Assembly: GCA_021819725.1 (NCBI GenBank)
Contig: JAKAQR010000006.1
Span: forward strand, 75,503-139,502
DNA length: 64,000 bases
Reading direction: 5' to 3'
Source: Actinomycetes bacterium
Lineage (GTDB): Bacteria > Actinomycetota > Acidimicrobiia > Acidimicrobiales > Acidimicrobiaceae
The notes under the pieces were generated by a model. The model searched no databases, was not told where the DNA came from, and saw nothing but the letters and a program-made list of their open reading frames with translations. A program made the translations under genes and the position numbers. Shown here piece by piece: positions 18,817 through 28,515 of the stretch; within the stretch, counting starts at the first letter, position 1; each line of letters starts with the position of its first letter.

Positions 18817-18991
18817 GATCACTCCTTCAAGACACTGTTATGACTCCAGTATAGCGCAGATCAGCATCGTCCTAGAAGGACCTCTTAGCGAACATCGTAC
18901 CCACCACTGATTGTGCGCCATGAGGAACCTCCTGTGCCAACACCCTGACGAGAGCCTCATGCGTCAGCAAACCGTTATTAGGCTAGGTACC
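18817..18991. promoter_or_regulatory. Divergent promoter region, Fe-S carrier / mrp
   Basis: On the minus strand, TATACT (near 18855) is a good -10 for the carrier gene, with no strong -35. On the plus strand ttattaggctaggtacc directly precedes the mrp ATG with no Shine-Dalgarno, so mrp may be translated from a very short leader. The core ttaggcta resembles the centre of an IdeR box, but the flanks do not match. Confidence 0.35.
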
Positions 18992-20131
18992 ATGACTACG
19001 AACACGACGGCATCCGCCCAAGAGGCTCGGATTCACGACGTCGTCGATGCAGTGATGGACCCAGAACTCGGCTTGACCCTTGGGGAACTTGGCATGGTCA
19101 AAGCGGTAACGGTGACTGAGCACCAGATCTCGATCCTGGTCGCCTTAACAACACCAGGCTGCCCTCTCAAGAACCAAATTCAGAGAAGTCTCGCCGATGT
19201 CATCGATGACCAAGACCTTGAAGGGCGCCAGCTCAAAGTCACTTTTACGGAGTTAACCCGCGACGAGAAGGAGCGAGCCATGCAGCTCGCTCGTAAAGGG
19301 GCGCAAGCCACCGATCTTCCACCCGCGCTACAGGGGACCCAGCTGCTCGCTTTCTCCTCAGGGAAGGGAGGCGTCGGCAAATCGTCACTCGCCATCGCGG
19401 TGGCACAGAACATCGCCAAGCGCGGCTATCATGTCGGCGTTCTTGACGCCGACATTTGGGGTTTCTCGCAACCCCAACTGCTCTCAGCCCAGACAGAGCG
19501 TCTGAGCGCTGAAGGGGATGCCGTCGATTTCCACATCAATCCGTACCTTGCCCCGACAGGGGCGGGAACACTCGCCGTGGTATCGATGGGCATGATGGTA
19601 GAACAAGCGGGATCGGCCATCATGTGGCGAGGTCTCATGCTATCGCGAGCGCTCCAACACTTCATCGAGGATGTAAATTGGGCCAACCCCGACTATCTCA
19701 TCATCGACCTACCTCCGGGGACCGGGGATGTTCCGATGACCCTTGCCCGTCTCCTGCCAACGACGAAGGTCGCCCTCGTGACGACCCCTTCAGCACTCGC
19801 CAGCCATGTCGCCGAGCGTGCGGCCTCCTTTGCCATCAAAGCGAACCTGGCGCTACTCGGTGTCATCGAGAACATGAGTTGGATCGACTGTCCCCATGGC
19901 GAACGCTTGACGCCATTCGGGCAAGGCGGCGGAGCGGCGATCGCCGCGCAGTATCAACTTCCACTGCTGGCCCACATTCCCCTTGGGGAGTCTCTCCACG
20001 ACATGCCAGCGATCATCGATCTCACCTCAGCGATCCTCGAGCAGATGGGTCGGCAAGAGGATGCGTTGGGAGCCTGCACCGCTCACCTTTGGGATGCATT
20101 GACAGTGGACGATCCGAGCCCTCTGCGATGA
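18992..20131 (+). CDS. mrp: Mrp/NBP35-family Fe-S cluster carrier ATPase
   Basis: A 379-residue P-loop protein that carries or transfers Fe-S clusters (ApbC/Mrp family). Residues about 12-85 form a DUF59/MIP18-like domain (DAVMDPELGLTLGELGMV, TTPGCPLKN). The P-loop FSSGKGGVGKSSLA is the deviant Walker A of MinD-like ATPases. DLPPGTGDVPMTLA and ENMSWIDCPHG complete the family pattern; the CPHG form lacks the second cysteine of CxxC, as in many actinobacterial Mrp proteins. The ATG at 18992 is preferred over upstream starts, which have no family homology. Confidence 0.93.
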   Translation: MTTNTTASAQEARIHDVVDAVMDPELGLTLGELGMVKAVTVTEHQISILVALTTPGCPLKNQIQRSLADVIDDQDLEGRQLKVTFTELTRDEKERAMQLARKGAQATDLPPALQGTQLLAFSSGKGGVGKSSLAIAVAQNIAKRGYHVGVLDADIWGFSQPQLLSAQTERLSAEGDAVDFHINPYLAPTGAGTLAVVSMGMMVEQAGSAIMWRGLMLSRALQHFIEDVNWANPDYLIIDLPPGTGDVPMTLARLLPTTKVALVTTPSALASHVAERAASFAIKANLALLGVIENMSWIDCPHGERLTPFGQGGGAAIAAQYQLPLLAHIPLGESLHDMPAIIDLTSAILEQMGRQEDALGACTAHLWDALTVDDPSPLR

Positions 20132-20224
20132 CCTACCGCTGAGCCGACCGCAACGATCACCGTCCCCAACGACAACTCCCGATCGACGCTGGAATCTTGT
20201 CAGTGGTTCAACTGATGGGCGGCA

Positions 20225-21397
20225 TCAAGCGAGCGCCGCAAACATCTTGTCGCCCTGGGCGTCGGAGGTTAAGGGAACCGTCGCCGGGGCCGCACCAAAA
20301 GCGAAACAACCCGCCGGATCGACCGCCAAACACACCTCAGCCCCGCGCTCAAAACGTTCTCGCGCGAAGACGCCAACGAGTTGATGCCCACCTCCGACTT
20401 CGACGACATGATCGTAGCCTCTACCACGAAAAGCGACATCGCAGATCCGGCCACGAAACTGATTAGTAGAGCTATCTGCAGTCTCGATATCCCTTAGCGT
20501 CGCCGCCGCTGTTCTGATGAAGACGCCCACGGGGTCCTTGTCCGATCCCGGTGAGAGCCCACCTACCTGCGCTGTCACGAGGGCATCTTCGACACGAACG
20601 ACCATCGTCCCGTTCGAACCCCAAGACTCCACGACGCCCGGCAATTCTCCAGCAAGGCCGGTAAAGCGTGCGACAAAAGGCGTCTGCGGAGACGAATAGA
20701 GTGCCTCAGGAGTTGAGTATTGAACGAGCCTACCGGCTTGTAGTACTCCGATTTTATCTGCCAGCGCAAACGCCTCTGATTGGTCATGCGTGATGTAGAC
20801 CGCAGTGGAGCCGCATTCTCTCGTCAAACTCGCGATCTCCACCCGCAACCGTTCTCGCAGATCGGCATCCAGATTCGAGAGTGGCTCATCAAAGAGAAGG
20901 AGCCCCGGTTTGGCAACCAACGCTCGCGCAAGCGCCACACGCTGCTGCTCACCCCCAGAGAGATCATTAGGATACTGATCGGCATGGGTGGCCAGGCCGA
21001 CACGATCGAGCATCTCCAGCGAGGCCCGCCTTCGTTCATCTGCGCTCATTTTGAGCCTCCGTAGCGCAAAGGCAACATTTTCAATGGCCTTCATGTGTGG
21101 CCACAGTGCATAATCTTGAAAGACCATGGCGAGGTCGCGCCCCTCAGGCGGGTGGTGCTTCCCCGGCCCAGCAACCGTCTTGCCATCAAAGGCGATCTGT
21201 CCACTATCGACGGTCTCGATACCAGCGATCAGCCGGATCAACGTCGATTTACCACTACCCGATGGCCCCAAGAGGACGACAAACTCGCCCGAGCGTGCCT
21301 GGAACCTCACCTCATCAAGGGCGAGCTTCGTCGGCGTATAGCGCTTCGATACTCCGTCAATCCGAAGACTTGGAGCCGCTGATCCTGTTATGCCCAT
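20225..21397 (-). CDS. ABC importer ATPase, ferric/AfuC-FbpC type
   Basis: A 390-residue ATPase. Walker A is GPSGSGKSTL, the signature LSGGEQQRV, Walker B LLLFDEPLSNLD and the switch His in VYITHDQSEAF. A C-terminal TOBE-like regulatory domain covers about residues 240-390. The family energises uptake of Fe3+, thiamine, phosphonates or polyamines. The substrate-binding protein two genes upstream and the fused permease favour ferric iron. The ATG at 21397 has AAGGAG six bases upstream, overlapping the permease stop. Confidence 0.85.
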   Translation of the reverse strand: MGITGSAAPSLRIDGVSKRYTPTKLALDEVRFQARSGEFVVLLGPSGSGKSTLIRLIAGIETVDSGQIAFDGKTVAGPGKHHPPEGRDLAMVFQDYALWPHMKAIENVAFALRRLKMSADERRRASLEMLDRVGLATHADQYPNDLSGGEQQRVALARALVAKPGLLLFDEPLSNLDADLRERLRVEIASLTRECGSTAVYITHDQSEAFALADKIGVLQAGRLVQYSTPEALYSSPQTPFVARFTGLAGELPGVVESWGSNGTMVVRVEDALVTAQVGGLSPGSDKDPVGVFIRTAAATLRDIETADSSTNQFRGRICDVAFRGRGYDHVVEVGGGHQLVGVFARERFERGAEVCLAVDPAGCFAFGAAPATVPLTSDAQGDKMFAALA

Positions 21398-21407
21398 AGT
21401 GCACTCC

Positions 21408-23189
21408 TTAGAGAACATTCGCTCCTAACCGTCGCCAGCCCTTTGGGGCCAGAAAGCGGAAGAGCAGCGAGATGATGATAATCATGCCGAGATCGATGAG
21501 CAGTGCAACGATCGACAACGCCGTACCCTGCGAGAGGTTCGACTTCCCGAGCACCGAAATGATCGCAACAGCGACTGGCTGGGTACCAGGCGGCGCCAAC
21601 AGTTCAGAGGCCGGCAACTCAAGAAACGTGGCCGCAAAAGTGAGCAACCACGCCCACAGCAAACTCGGCCCAAGAAGCGGTATCGCACATCGCCACCACG
21701 ATTTGGTCAAACCAGCCCCATGCACTCGCCCGGCGTCAAGCAGTGACCCCTTCACTTGGGCCAATGGTCCCGCAAGCACACGGGTAGTCGACGGCAACGC
21801 TCCTGCGAGGTACGCCATGATGAGTATCAGAACCGTACCGTAGATATCGATACCAAGACTTGATAGTATTGGCAAGTTATAGGCGAAAATATAGCCTGCA
21901 GCCAGCACCAACCCAGGCAAAGCGATCGCAGCAAGTACCGTGACATCGAGCAACTTGTCGATCAGTTTTGTACCTCTCCTCGAGAGTCGCCGTGCGATAA
22001 CGGTGCCAAGGATGAGAGCAAGAAACCCATTGAGCACGGCCAGTTTGAAGGAGAATCCAAGAGAGCTCCCGAGGCCCGAGATCCCAAAGAGACCGCGATA
22101 GGCACTCAGGGTCAGATTGTGCAGGGAGAGTGTCGCGAAGGGCTTGAGCATCGAGGAGACAAGGGCACCGAGAATCGGCACACCGAGCGCAACGAAAAAG
22201 ACCACCAACAACACTCCAAGCGCGATGAGTTGTCCGCGGAGAGTAAGACGCGTTTGCTTCGCCGATCTCGTTCGTCCACCGAGGACCGCGTAGGACCGAC
22301 TCTTGAGAAACCGTTTTTGCAGCGTCAATGCAACAGCCACCGCCACAACCAGCATCAAACCGATGACCGCAGCTACACCAAAGTTGGCCGGGTAGGAAGA
22401 GAGCGCAACATAGAGGTTATACGTCGCTATCGGGAAGTGTGCATTGGGAGCGATCACGGCAGCGGTGCCAAAGTCAGCGATCGATTCGGCAAAGACGACG
22501 ATGAGCCCGGCAAAGATCGAAGGCAGGATCATCGGCACCATCACCCGCAAGGTAGTCAGCCTCCCTCCGCCGTGCACTCGGGCCGCATCCTCAAAACTCG
22601 ATCCCAGTGCCGCGATTGACCCGGCGACGGCGAAGTAGGCAAATGGCAACCCTTTGATAGCCAATACCAAGGTATAGCCGACAGGGCCGAAGAAGATCTT
22701 GGTGTAGATCGGGCTATACAGACCGACCGCCGCCAACACCCCTCCTGGTCCAAGCACCACCTGCCAACCCACAGCGATGATATAACTCGGGACCAAGAGG
22801 ACCGCCCAGATCGAGATGGACCATACTCTCCGGCCGCCCACATTGGTACGCTGGAGCAACCAAGCCAACAGGATCGCAAACGCGACCGCCAAGAGTGCCG
22901 CGAGGATCCCGACCACCAGCGAGTCCGCCATCCCTTGCAGCGTGACACCGGTAAGGGCCTCGCGGAAGGCGTTGATCGTAAACCATGCACTTCCTTGGTC
23001 AAAAAGACGGGGTGAGACGGCCAGGATCAAGAAACAGGCGGTCGGGACGAGCAGTACAACAACGAGCACCACCCAAAAGATTGGCCACCCCAAGAACTCA
23101 GCAAGGCGGCCCAGCCACCTTGAAAGGACCGAGCCCGAGCGCTCGTAGCGCTCGGGCTGCTCGATCGGTCGCTCAATAAGTGCTACCAC
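21408..23189 (-). CDS. ABC importer permease with two fused halves, FbpB type
   Basis: A 593-residue membrane protein with two BPD_transp_1 domains fused in one chain, as in FbpB/SfuB permeases. Each half has about six segments and an EAA loop (EDAARVHGGGRLTTLRVMVP in the first; a G-rich equivalent, LDAGRVHGAGLTKSWWRCAIP, in the second). The start is GTG at 23189, six bases after the binding-protein stop. One polypeptide therefore forms the whole pore. Confidence 0.88.
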   Translation of the reverse strand: MVALIERPIEQPERYERSGSVLSRWLGRLAEFLGWPIFWVVLVVVLLVPTACFLILAVSPRLFDQGSAWFTINAFREALTGVTLQGMADSLVVGILAALLAVAFAILLAWLLQRTNVGGRRVWSISIWAVLLVPSYIIAVGWQVVLGPGGVLAAVGLYSPIYTKIFFGPVGYTLVLAIKGLPFAYFAVAGSIAALGSSFEDAARVHGGGRLTTLRVMVPMILPSIFAGLIVVFAESIADFGTAAVIAPNAHFPIATYNLYVALSSYPANFGVAAVIGLMLVVAVAVALTLQKRFLKSRSYAVLGGRTRSAKQTRLTLRGQLIALGVLLVVFFVALGVPILGALVSSMLKPFATLSLHNLTLSAYRGLFGISGLGSSLGFSFKLAVLNGFLALILGTVIARRLSRRGTKLIDKLLDVTVLAAIALPGLVLAAGYIFAYNLPILSSLGIDIYGTVLILIMAYLAGALPSTTRVLAGPLAQVKGSLLDAGRVHGAGLTKSWWRCAIPLLGPSLLWAWLLTFAATFLELPASELLAPPGTQPVAVAIISVLGKSNLSQGTALSIVALLIDLGMIIIISLLFRFLAPKGWRRLGANVL

Positions 23190-23195
23190 TGCTAC

Positions 23196-24275
23196 CTACT
23201 GAACGATGTTGTTGGTGAACCAAGCGTTAATCGTGGCCTCGCGAGAACCCCACACGATTGGATTTGGATAGTCCGTAGGAATATTCTTCAAGTTCGGCAC
23301 CTCTGAATGTGCTTTCGTCCCCTCGATGATGGGGTAAAAGAGCGAATCGCCGTGAGGATCACCGCTGAGCATCAGCGCTTGACCCTTAGGGCTGTAGACA
23401 AAGTCGGCAAATTTTTTCGCCTCAACAATCTCCGCCTTTGGAGCCTTACCGTCGATACCGATCACGCCGGGAAGAAGCGCTGACTTATCGGGATAAGCGA
23501 CCTTCAGATCAGGGGTAGTGAATGCAAACCCAATACCAGCGGAGTTCTGCACCAACGCCACTTTGATTGCTCCGGTCAGTAGCGCATGGAGCGTCACCTT
23601 ATTGGTTGAGTAGATGTGCAGTCCGTTGGCCGCGAGCTTCTTGAAATAGGCCTCACCTTGCGTGACGCCACCCTGTTGTTGCATGATGGAGGCGACTGCC
23701 GTGTAGGTCGGACCCGAAATCGCTGGGTTGTTCATCCCGATAGCACCCTTCCAGGTGGGCGTCAACAGACTGCTCCACGAGGTTGGTGGGTTCTTGGTAA
23801 CCTTGGAGTTATAGACATAGGCAGCGGCGATCGTAATCCCGGTCGGGATATAACTCCCATCAGCAGGAACCAACGTTTTGCCTAGCGACGTCAGCGTCCC
23901 CGTCGTCGGTTCGAAACCACGCAACAGATAGTGCTGTTGGTCGAGAGCCGCATAGGCGTCCGAGCCATCAGACCAGAAGACACCCCACTGAGGGTTCTCG
24001 GCCTCTGCCGATATTTTCGCCAAAAGCGTACCGGTTGAGTGGTTCACCATCTCCGTCGGAATCCCCGTCGCTTGCTGAAACCCTTTGGCCACCGCTGGTG
24101 CGTAGCCTTCAGCCCCGTAGACCACCAACGGCACCACGGGGGTCTTGGAGGCGGTCTTGGTCGTCGATGAGGTAGACGCCGTCGAACTTGATCCACACGC
24201 TGCGAGCACACTCGCCGCTCCTGCTAGCGCCAAACCAACCTTGAGAACTCGGGAGAACCGATTACGTTGCATCAT
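23196..24275 (-). CDS. ABC importer substrate-binding lipoprotein, iron(III)-type
   Basis: About 359 residues. The signal peptide (KVGLALAGAASVLAAC) ends in a lipobox with cysteine near residue 27, then a Ser/Thr linker. The mature domain is a type II periplasmic-binding fold (LVVYGAEGYAPAVAKGF, NPPTSWSSLLTPTWKG) seen in FbpA/AfuA and also in 2-aminoethylphosphonate and thiamine binders. The ATG pair near 24275 is preferred over a longer start at 24335. It is the first gene of the operon. A perfect palindrome gaaccggttc (24301-24310) lies upstream as a possible operator. Iron is the most likely substrate, by inference. Confidence 0.8.
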   Translation of the reverse strand: MMQRNRFSRVLKVGLALAGAASVLAACGSSSTASTSSTTKTASKTPVVPLVVYGAEGYAPAVAKGFQQATGIPTEMVNHSTGTLLAKISAEAENPQWGVFWSDGSDAYAALDQQHYLLRGFEPTTGTLTSLGKTLVPADGSYIPTGITIAAAYVYNSKVTKNPPTSWSSLLTPTWKGAIGMNNPAISGPTYTAVASIMQQQGGVTQGEAYFKKLAANGLHIYSTNKVTLHALLTGAIKVALVQNSAGIGFAFTTPDLKVAYPDKSALLPGVIGIDGKAPKAEIVEAKKFADFVYSPKGQALMLSGDPHGDSLFYPIIEGTKAHSEVPNLKNIPTDYPNPIVWGSREATINAWFTNNIVQ

Positions 24276-24407
24276 GGTCTCAAAGCTACTGAACGACCGT
24301 GAACCGGTTCCCAAGGCTCGGTAAACAGCAAGCAAACGACCGATGAATAGTTTGCACCCGGCGGTAAGCCAATCTGGATCCCGCGGTCATCGGCTCCCAA
24401 GGCACCC

Positions 24408-26051
24408 CTACGAGATCGCCACCCCATCTTCATCGGTGCAACGCTCATCACCAAAGGCGGGCATCCGACTCACCTTCACGCCTCTCGCCGACGAGAAGGA
24501 GAGAAAAGCGCCCACGGGCTGATGCTCGAGTTCGTAGACATGGACCTGCGGGCTGCGGAGCCGGACAATAGCGTCATGATCGTTATCGAGGTCACGCACG
24601 ATACTGGCACTCCGTATCGGTGGGTCAATCTCGAATCCGTTGCGCGCCGCTACCACCACAAAGATCGTGGAACTGCAGGCCTGAAAATGTTGATCGGGGG
24701 CAAAGATCGCAAAGACAGCGGCCCGATCGGCGAATCTACCGACAATACCCTCCGATACGACCACCTCATCATCGGCTGGGATCGCGACCGTCTGTAGCTG
24801 CGCCGCAACTCGTGGAGGAACGGTCAACCATTGTGGAGGAATTCCGCGATCGACGTCGATACCGAGAGCTGCACTCATCACGGCCACAACCCCCATCGCC
24901 CCGCCAAGGGGCCATCGAGCCCATCGCGGTGACAACCGTAAGCGGGCCAATAACCACGTACCCATCAGCACCGTACCCATCTCGAGCAGCACGACCTCTG
25001 GGAAGTTCTGAAAACCTCCGGATTGCAAGGAGAGAAAGGCAGCCGAATGTTGCAGGCCGTTAGCCCCAATCGCCAACAGAGTGACCATAGCGGCCGGTAC
25101 AAAGAGCACACCGAGCACCCCTGAATACCCGAGCATCTCACCTATGGCACTGTGTCGCGAAGCCAGAACATGAAGCGGGAGACCAGGATGCGCCAGCACC
25201 CCTCCGATAATTGCCATCAACGAAGGGTTCTGGCGGTGGACCTGACTGAGATAGCCATAACTGAGCGCAAAGGTCGTCGATTGATGCGCTCCGAGGATGA
25301 GATCGACGGCGAGCCACCCCAACCCCACCGCAACGACCAGAAGGCCCTGGGCGCGCCGTTGTGCAAGGAGCAGAAGGCCTAGCCCCAATCCAATGACCAG
25401 CAATATCTCACTCGTACCCGCCAACAACGTCAGCCCGATCATGATCCACGCCAACAATGGCCGTTGTCTGAGAAAGCCAATCAATGCGAGAAGGAGGGTG
25501 AGGGCGGCGATCGACTGGAAGTGAAAATCAAAGGACGCTGTCTCATAGAGCCAAGGGTCAGTGAGGGTCATCAACCCAAATCCTGCCAGCATGACCAGCC
25601 GCCATGCAAGGGGGAAGTGCTGCTGGAGTATCACTCGAATAGCGACGAGGAGTAGTACCAGCGTGGTTGCCGCCAACGACAGCGATTGGATGACCAACAG
25701 CGTGATGCCAGAACGAGCCACGAGTCGTAGCGCTCCAAGCGGCCAAGCCAACAAGGAGAACTGATCACGCCAGAACTGATCCTGGTAGATAGTGTCGAAG
25801 GGGTTGAGGTGGCCGTGAGCGATTAGGTACGTTGCCTGATTGACGATCCCATAGTCCTCTGACAGGTCAAAGTGATGAAACTTGTTGAGCGAATAGATCA
25901 GCAGTACCGCGAACTGGACAAGGGCACCGAGCCCAGCCAAGGCCCAAAGCACCCGAGTAGTGGTCGTGACCGAACCCTTGCGCAGGGGGCGCATCAAGTC
26001 GATCAGTCGTGGCTGATCGGAGTCTGTAGACTCCTCTGTTTCTGAAGACAT
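24408..26051 (-). CDS. DUF2079-family polytopic membrane protein
   Basis: A 547-residue membrane protein with about ten to twelve hydrophobic segments. The conserved DUF2079 opening is visible: FHHFDLSEDYGIVNQATY, then PFDTIYQDQFWRDQFSLLAWPL and YETASFDFHFQSIAAL. Members look like GT-C glycosyltransferases without demonstrated activity; acidic residues in the first extracytoplasmic loop would be the catalytic candidates. It follows the Nudix gene by six bases. Function unknown. Confidence 0.85.
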   Translation of the reverse strand: MSSETEESTDSDQPRLIDLMRPLRKGSVTTTTRVLWALAGLGALVQFAVLLIYSLNKFHHFDLSEDYGIVNQATYLIAHGHLNPFDTIYQDQFWRDQFSLLAWPLGALRLVARSGITLLVIQSLSLAATTLVLLLVAIRVILQQHFPLAWRLVMLAGFGLMTLTDPWLYETASFDFHFQSIAALTLLLALIGFLRQRPLLAWIMIGLTLLAGTSEILLVIGLGLGLLLLAQRRAQGLLVVAVGLGWLAVDLILGAHQSTTFALSYGYLSQVHRQNPSLMAIIGGVLAHPGLPLHVLASRHSAIGEMLGYSGVLGVLFVPAAMVTLLAIGANGLQHSAAFLSLQSGGFQNFPEVVLLEMGTVLMGTWLLARLRLSPRWARWPLGGAMGVVAVMSAALGIDVDRGIPPQWLTVPPRVAAQLQTVAIPADDEVVVSEGIVGRFADRAAVFAIFAPDQHFQACSSTIFVVVAARNGFEIDPPIRSASIVRDLDNDHDAIVRLRSPQVHVYELEHQPVGAFLSFSSARGVKVSRMPAFGDERCTDEDGVAIS

Positions 26052-26057
26052 CGTCGC

Positions 26058-26897
26058 CTACGGGCCAGTGGCTGGGCGCGTGGGCAGTGCCTCTCCTGAG
26101 GCGAGAACGGTCGCAGAGGCCTGACGATACTCTGGGGCATCGGGAAGCGCGACCGCGACAGAGCCATCAGGTCGCCGGTAAAACCGTGGCTGAATTGGTG
26201 GGACACTCGTCAGTGCACGCGCGGCGTCGAGCAACGTCTCGACATCACCAAATGACGCAAGAAACTCAAGGTTCTTGACCGTTGGCAGCACCAGCTCAAA
26301 CTGACCTTGATAGTAGGCATCAAGGGCGCGCTCTGGGGTGATCCACACCTCGCCCACGATCTCGGAGCGGTCCGGCGTCGCCAGCTGTTGGGGTGGAACG
26401 CGCGCGAGGAAGAAGCGGGTATCAAAACGCCTTGGCGCGCCTTCTGGGGTGATCCAATGAGCGACATAGATGAGCGCTCCGACATCAAGCACAAGATCGA
26501 GGTGCTGAACGATCTGGGCGAAGGAGCGTTCTCCCTCCACGAGTGCACGTCGTGCAACCCGCAACTGGAGCTCAAGGTCGCTGGCAGGGCGACGGAGATC
26601 ATCCACCACGAGGAGAATGCCCGCCTCCTCATAGGCTTCTCGCAGGGCGGCCACATAGAAACGAAGGGCATCCGTGACACCAAGACGTGCATCTGCCTCG
26701 CTGGGGTCTAACCCGGAGCATCGAGCAGTAAGCGTCGGATCACCATCATTCACATCCACCGATCCGCCCGGGAAGACATGAGCACCTCCGGCGAACGCGA
26801 GATCTTTGTTCCTCCGCAGGAGAAGGACCTCAAAACCTGCGGGAGCATCGCGCACCAACATCACCGTGGAGGCCAAGCGCAACTGAGCAGTACTCAT
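26058..26897 (-). CDS. Nudix hydrolase (NUDT19/RppH-like long form)
   Basis: A 279-residue Nudix protein. The N terminus [35 protein letters not shown] leads into a variant Nudix box whose core is [14 protein letters not shown]; the insertion between GGSVD and the REx-EE helix resembles the NUDT7/NUDT19 CoA-pyrophosphatase group. Substrate not determinable. The ATG lies one base after the CCA end of tRNA-Pro, on the same strand, and has no Shine-Dalgarno, so it is probably read from a processed, essentially leaderless mRNA. Confidence 0.85.
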   Translation of the reverse strand: MSTAQLRLASTVMLVRDAPAGFEVLLLRRNKDLAFAGGAHVFPGGSVDVNDGDPTLTARCSGLDPSEADARLGVTDALRFYVAALREAYEEAGILLVVDDLRRPASDLELQLRVARRALVEGERSFAQIVQHLDLVLDVGALIYVAHWITPEGAPRRFDTRFFLARVPPQQLATPDRSEIVGEVWITPERALDAYYQGQFELVLPTVKNLEFLASFGDVETLLDAARALTSVPPIQPRFYRRPDGSVAVALPDAPEYRQASATVLASGEALPTRPATGP

Positions 26898-26898
26898 A

Positions 26899-26975
26899 TG
26901 GTCGGGAAGGCGGGATTTGAACCCGCGACCTCAGCGTCCCGAACGCTGCGCGCTGCCAAGCTGCGCTACTTCCCG
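26899..26975 (-). tRNA. tRNA-Pro (anticodon CGG), CCA encoded
   Basis: The minus-strand sequence folds as a complete 77-base cloverleaf: acceptor stem CGGGAAG/CTTCCCG, D-arm GCGC...GCGC, anticodon stem AGCGT/ACGCT with loop TTCGGGA (anticodon CGG), T-arm GCGGGTTCAAATCCCGC, discriminator A and genomic CCA. A tRNA starting with C is usual for bacterial tRNA-Pro. It overlaps the stop codon of the response regulator by ten bases and ends one base before the Nudix ATG. Confidence 0.96.
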
Positions 26976-27418
26976 TCAGCTACCAGTGTAGAGGCTTCTT
27001 CCACCTCGCGACTACTGTCGAGTGGTTGATATGAGTTGTCGAGGAAAAGGTTCCCATCGAGGACCGCCTCCACGGCGTCAACCACCATCAGCGGATTCAA
27101 GGGCTTCACCAGATAACCATCCGCTCCGGAACGCTTAGCGGTAAAAACATCAGCTCGTCGATCGAGGAGCAAGATGATTCGCGTCGGCTCCAAACGGCCC
27201 GCATCTGCCTCTAGACGCAGATCAATGCAGACCGCGATGCCACCCATCGAACCGATCTGTGAATCCAGGACCACGACATCGGGTTGGATCTCCGCGGCGG
27301 CGTCTCGGACTGCTCTGCCCGCTGACACAGCGTAGAGCGTGTGTTCATCGGCATCAAGGGTGGAGGCGAGCTCCTCTTCGAGCTCGGGTGAATCAGTGAC
27401 AAGAAGGATGGTTGCCAT
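26966..27418 (-). CDS. Response-regulator receiver-domain protein
   Basis: A 150-residue single-domain receiver. The phospho-acceptor Asp is in [14 protein letters not shown] near residue 52, acidic residues follow ILLVTDSPE, and the conserved Lys is in GYLVKPLNP near residue 105. There is no output domain; the last ~25 residues are low in conservation. The stop TAG lies at bases 8-10 of the following tRNA gene, so maturation of the tRNA would cut this message before its stop codon. The gene follows the ArsA pair after 11 bases. Confidence 0.85.
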   Translation of the reverse strand: MATILLVTDSPELEEELASTLDADEHTLYAVSAGRAVRDAAAEIQPDVVVLDSQIGSMGGIAVCIDLRLEADAGRLEPTRIILLLDRRADVFTAKRSGADGYLVKPLNPLMVVDAVEAVLDGNLFLDNSYQPLDSSREVEEASTLVADGK

Positions 27419-27429
27419 AGTTCACCAGC

Positions 27430-28515
27430 CTACTCGGGGACCGCGAAGGGTACCAAAGCACACCGTTGCATTGCATCGGCCACCTCTTCTAGCGCCGTGA
27501 GGTTCGAGACATCACTCGCGAGATCCTCAAGGAAATAAAATCCACCGAGCGCGAGATCAAGCCCCCATGACTCGATCGCCAAGACTTCATGTGCACGCAT
27601 ACGCGCCAGCCGTTCTAGGTCAGCACGGGCTTGTGCCGGTGCATGCGGATCGGACGGATCCGACGCATAGGTTGGCGTCATGCGGTTGATCAGTACGCTG
27701 TTGACCTCGTGTCCTATCCCCTGTAAAAGCTCCACCATTCGACTCCCCGCCGCCAAGGAGTCAGGCGCCGGTGAGGAGACCAACAGATAACTCGTCGCCT
27801 CCGATGCGAGCAGCTCACTCGTCCTCAGTGCTCGTTCACGGAATCCCTCTTCGATCCCGGAAAAGGCCTGGAAGAAGCTCATGGTATCGTTGACGACATC
27901 GGCACCTACCACGCTTGCGATCTGTTTGACGAGGCCGCGAGTCGCCATCGCAATCGGTCGCAAGTAAAGAGGCGGAGGCTTGAGCATGAATTTGAAGACA
28001 CGGTTGTCCAAAAACCCCGCGAGTCGACTCGGGGCGTGCAGGAAATCGATCGCCGCTTGGGCGGGTGGCGTATCGACAATGATCGTGTCGAAACGCTGAC
28101 TCTCCCTGAGTTCCCAAAGCCGCTCAAAGGCCATGTACTCCTGCGTGCCCGACAACCGCGTTACAAGATTACGGTAGACAGGATTCTCGACAATCTCCTT
28201 CTCCTGAGCCTCCGAAGAGGAGTAACGAGCGATCATCGCGTCAAAGGTCTGCTTTGGGTCGAGCATCGCCACCCAGTAGTTGGGGATATCCTCGCTGGCA
28301 AGCACCGGCTCATTGCCAACCCGGTCAAGGCCAAGCGCAGAGGCGAGGCGCCGTGCCGGGTCGATCGTTAACACACAGACGTTGCGACCCGTCCTTGCCA
28401 GCAAAAGCCCAACCGCCGCCGCACTGGTGGTCTTGCCGACTCCACCTGGACCAATACAGACCAGCGTCTCTTTGGAGCCGATGGCATCGAGAAGATCCGT
28501 CACTGCATCTCCCAT
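27430..28515 (-). CDS. ArsA/GET3-family ATPase, second of pair
   Basis: A 361-residue P-loop ATPase. The deviant Walker A is CIGPGGVGKTTSAAAV near residue 20, switch I-like TIDPARR, and switch II DTPPAQAAIDFL near 155. It matches the actinobacterial ArsA pair Rv3679/Rv3680 next to whiB4. The CxC metal site of arsenic ArsA is not seen, so a role in arsenic export is unlikely. It overlaps the first ATPase gene by 16 bases, consistent with a heterodimer. Confidence 0.87.
   Translation of the reverse strand: MGDAVTDLLDAIGSKETLVCIGPGGVGKTTSAAAVGLLLARTGRNVCVLTIDPARRLASALGLDRVGNEPVLASEDIPNYWVAMLDPKQTFDAMIARYSSSEAQEKEIVENPVYRNLVTRLSGTQEYMAFERLWELRESQRFDTIIVDTPPAQAAIDFLHAPSRLAGFLDNRVFKFMLKPPPLYLRPIAMATRGLVKQIASVVGADVVNDTMSFFQAFSGIEEGFRERALRTSELLASEATSYLLVSSPAPDSLAAGSRMVELLQGIGHEVNSVLINRMTPTYASDPSDPHAPAQARADLERLARMRAHEVLAIESWGLDLALGGFYFLEDLASDVSNLTALEEVADAMQRCALVPFAVPE

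Noticed and set aside
18975..18992. IdeR-like core ttaggcta before mrp
   Set aside because: Only the central eight bases match; both flanks differ from the consensus.
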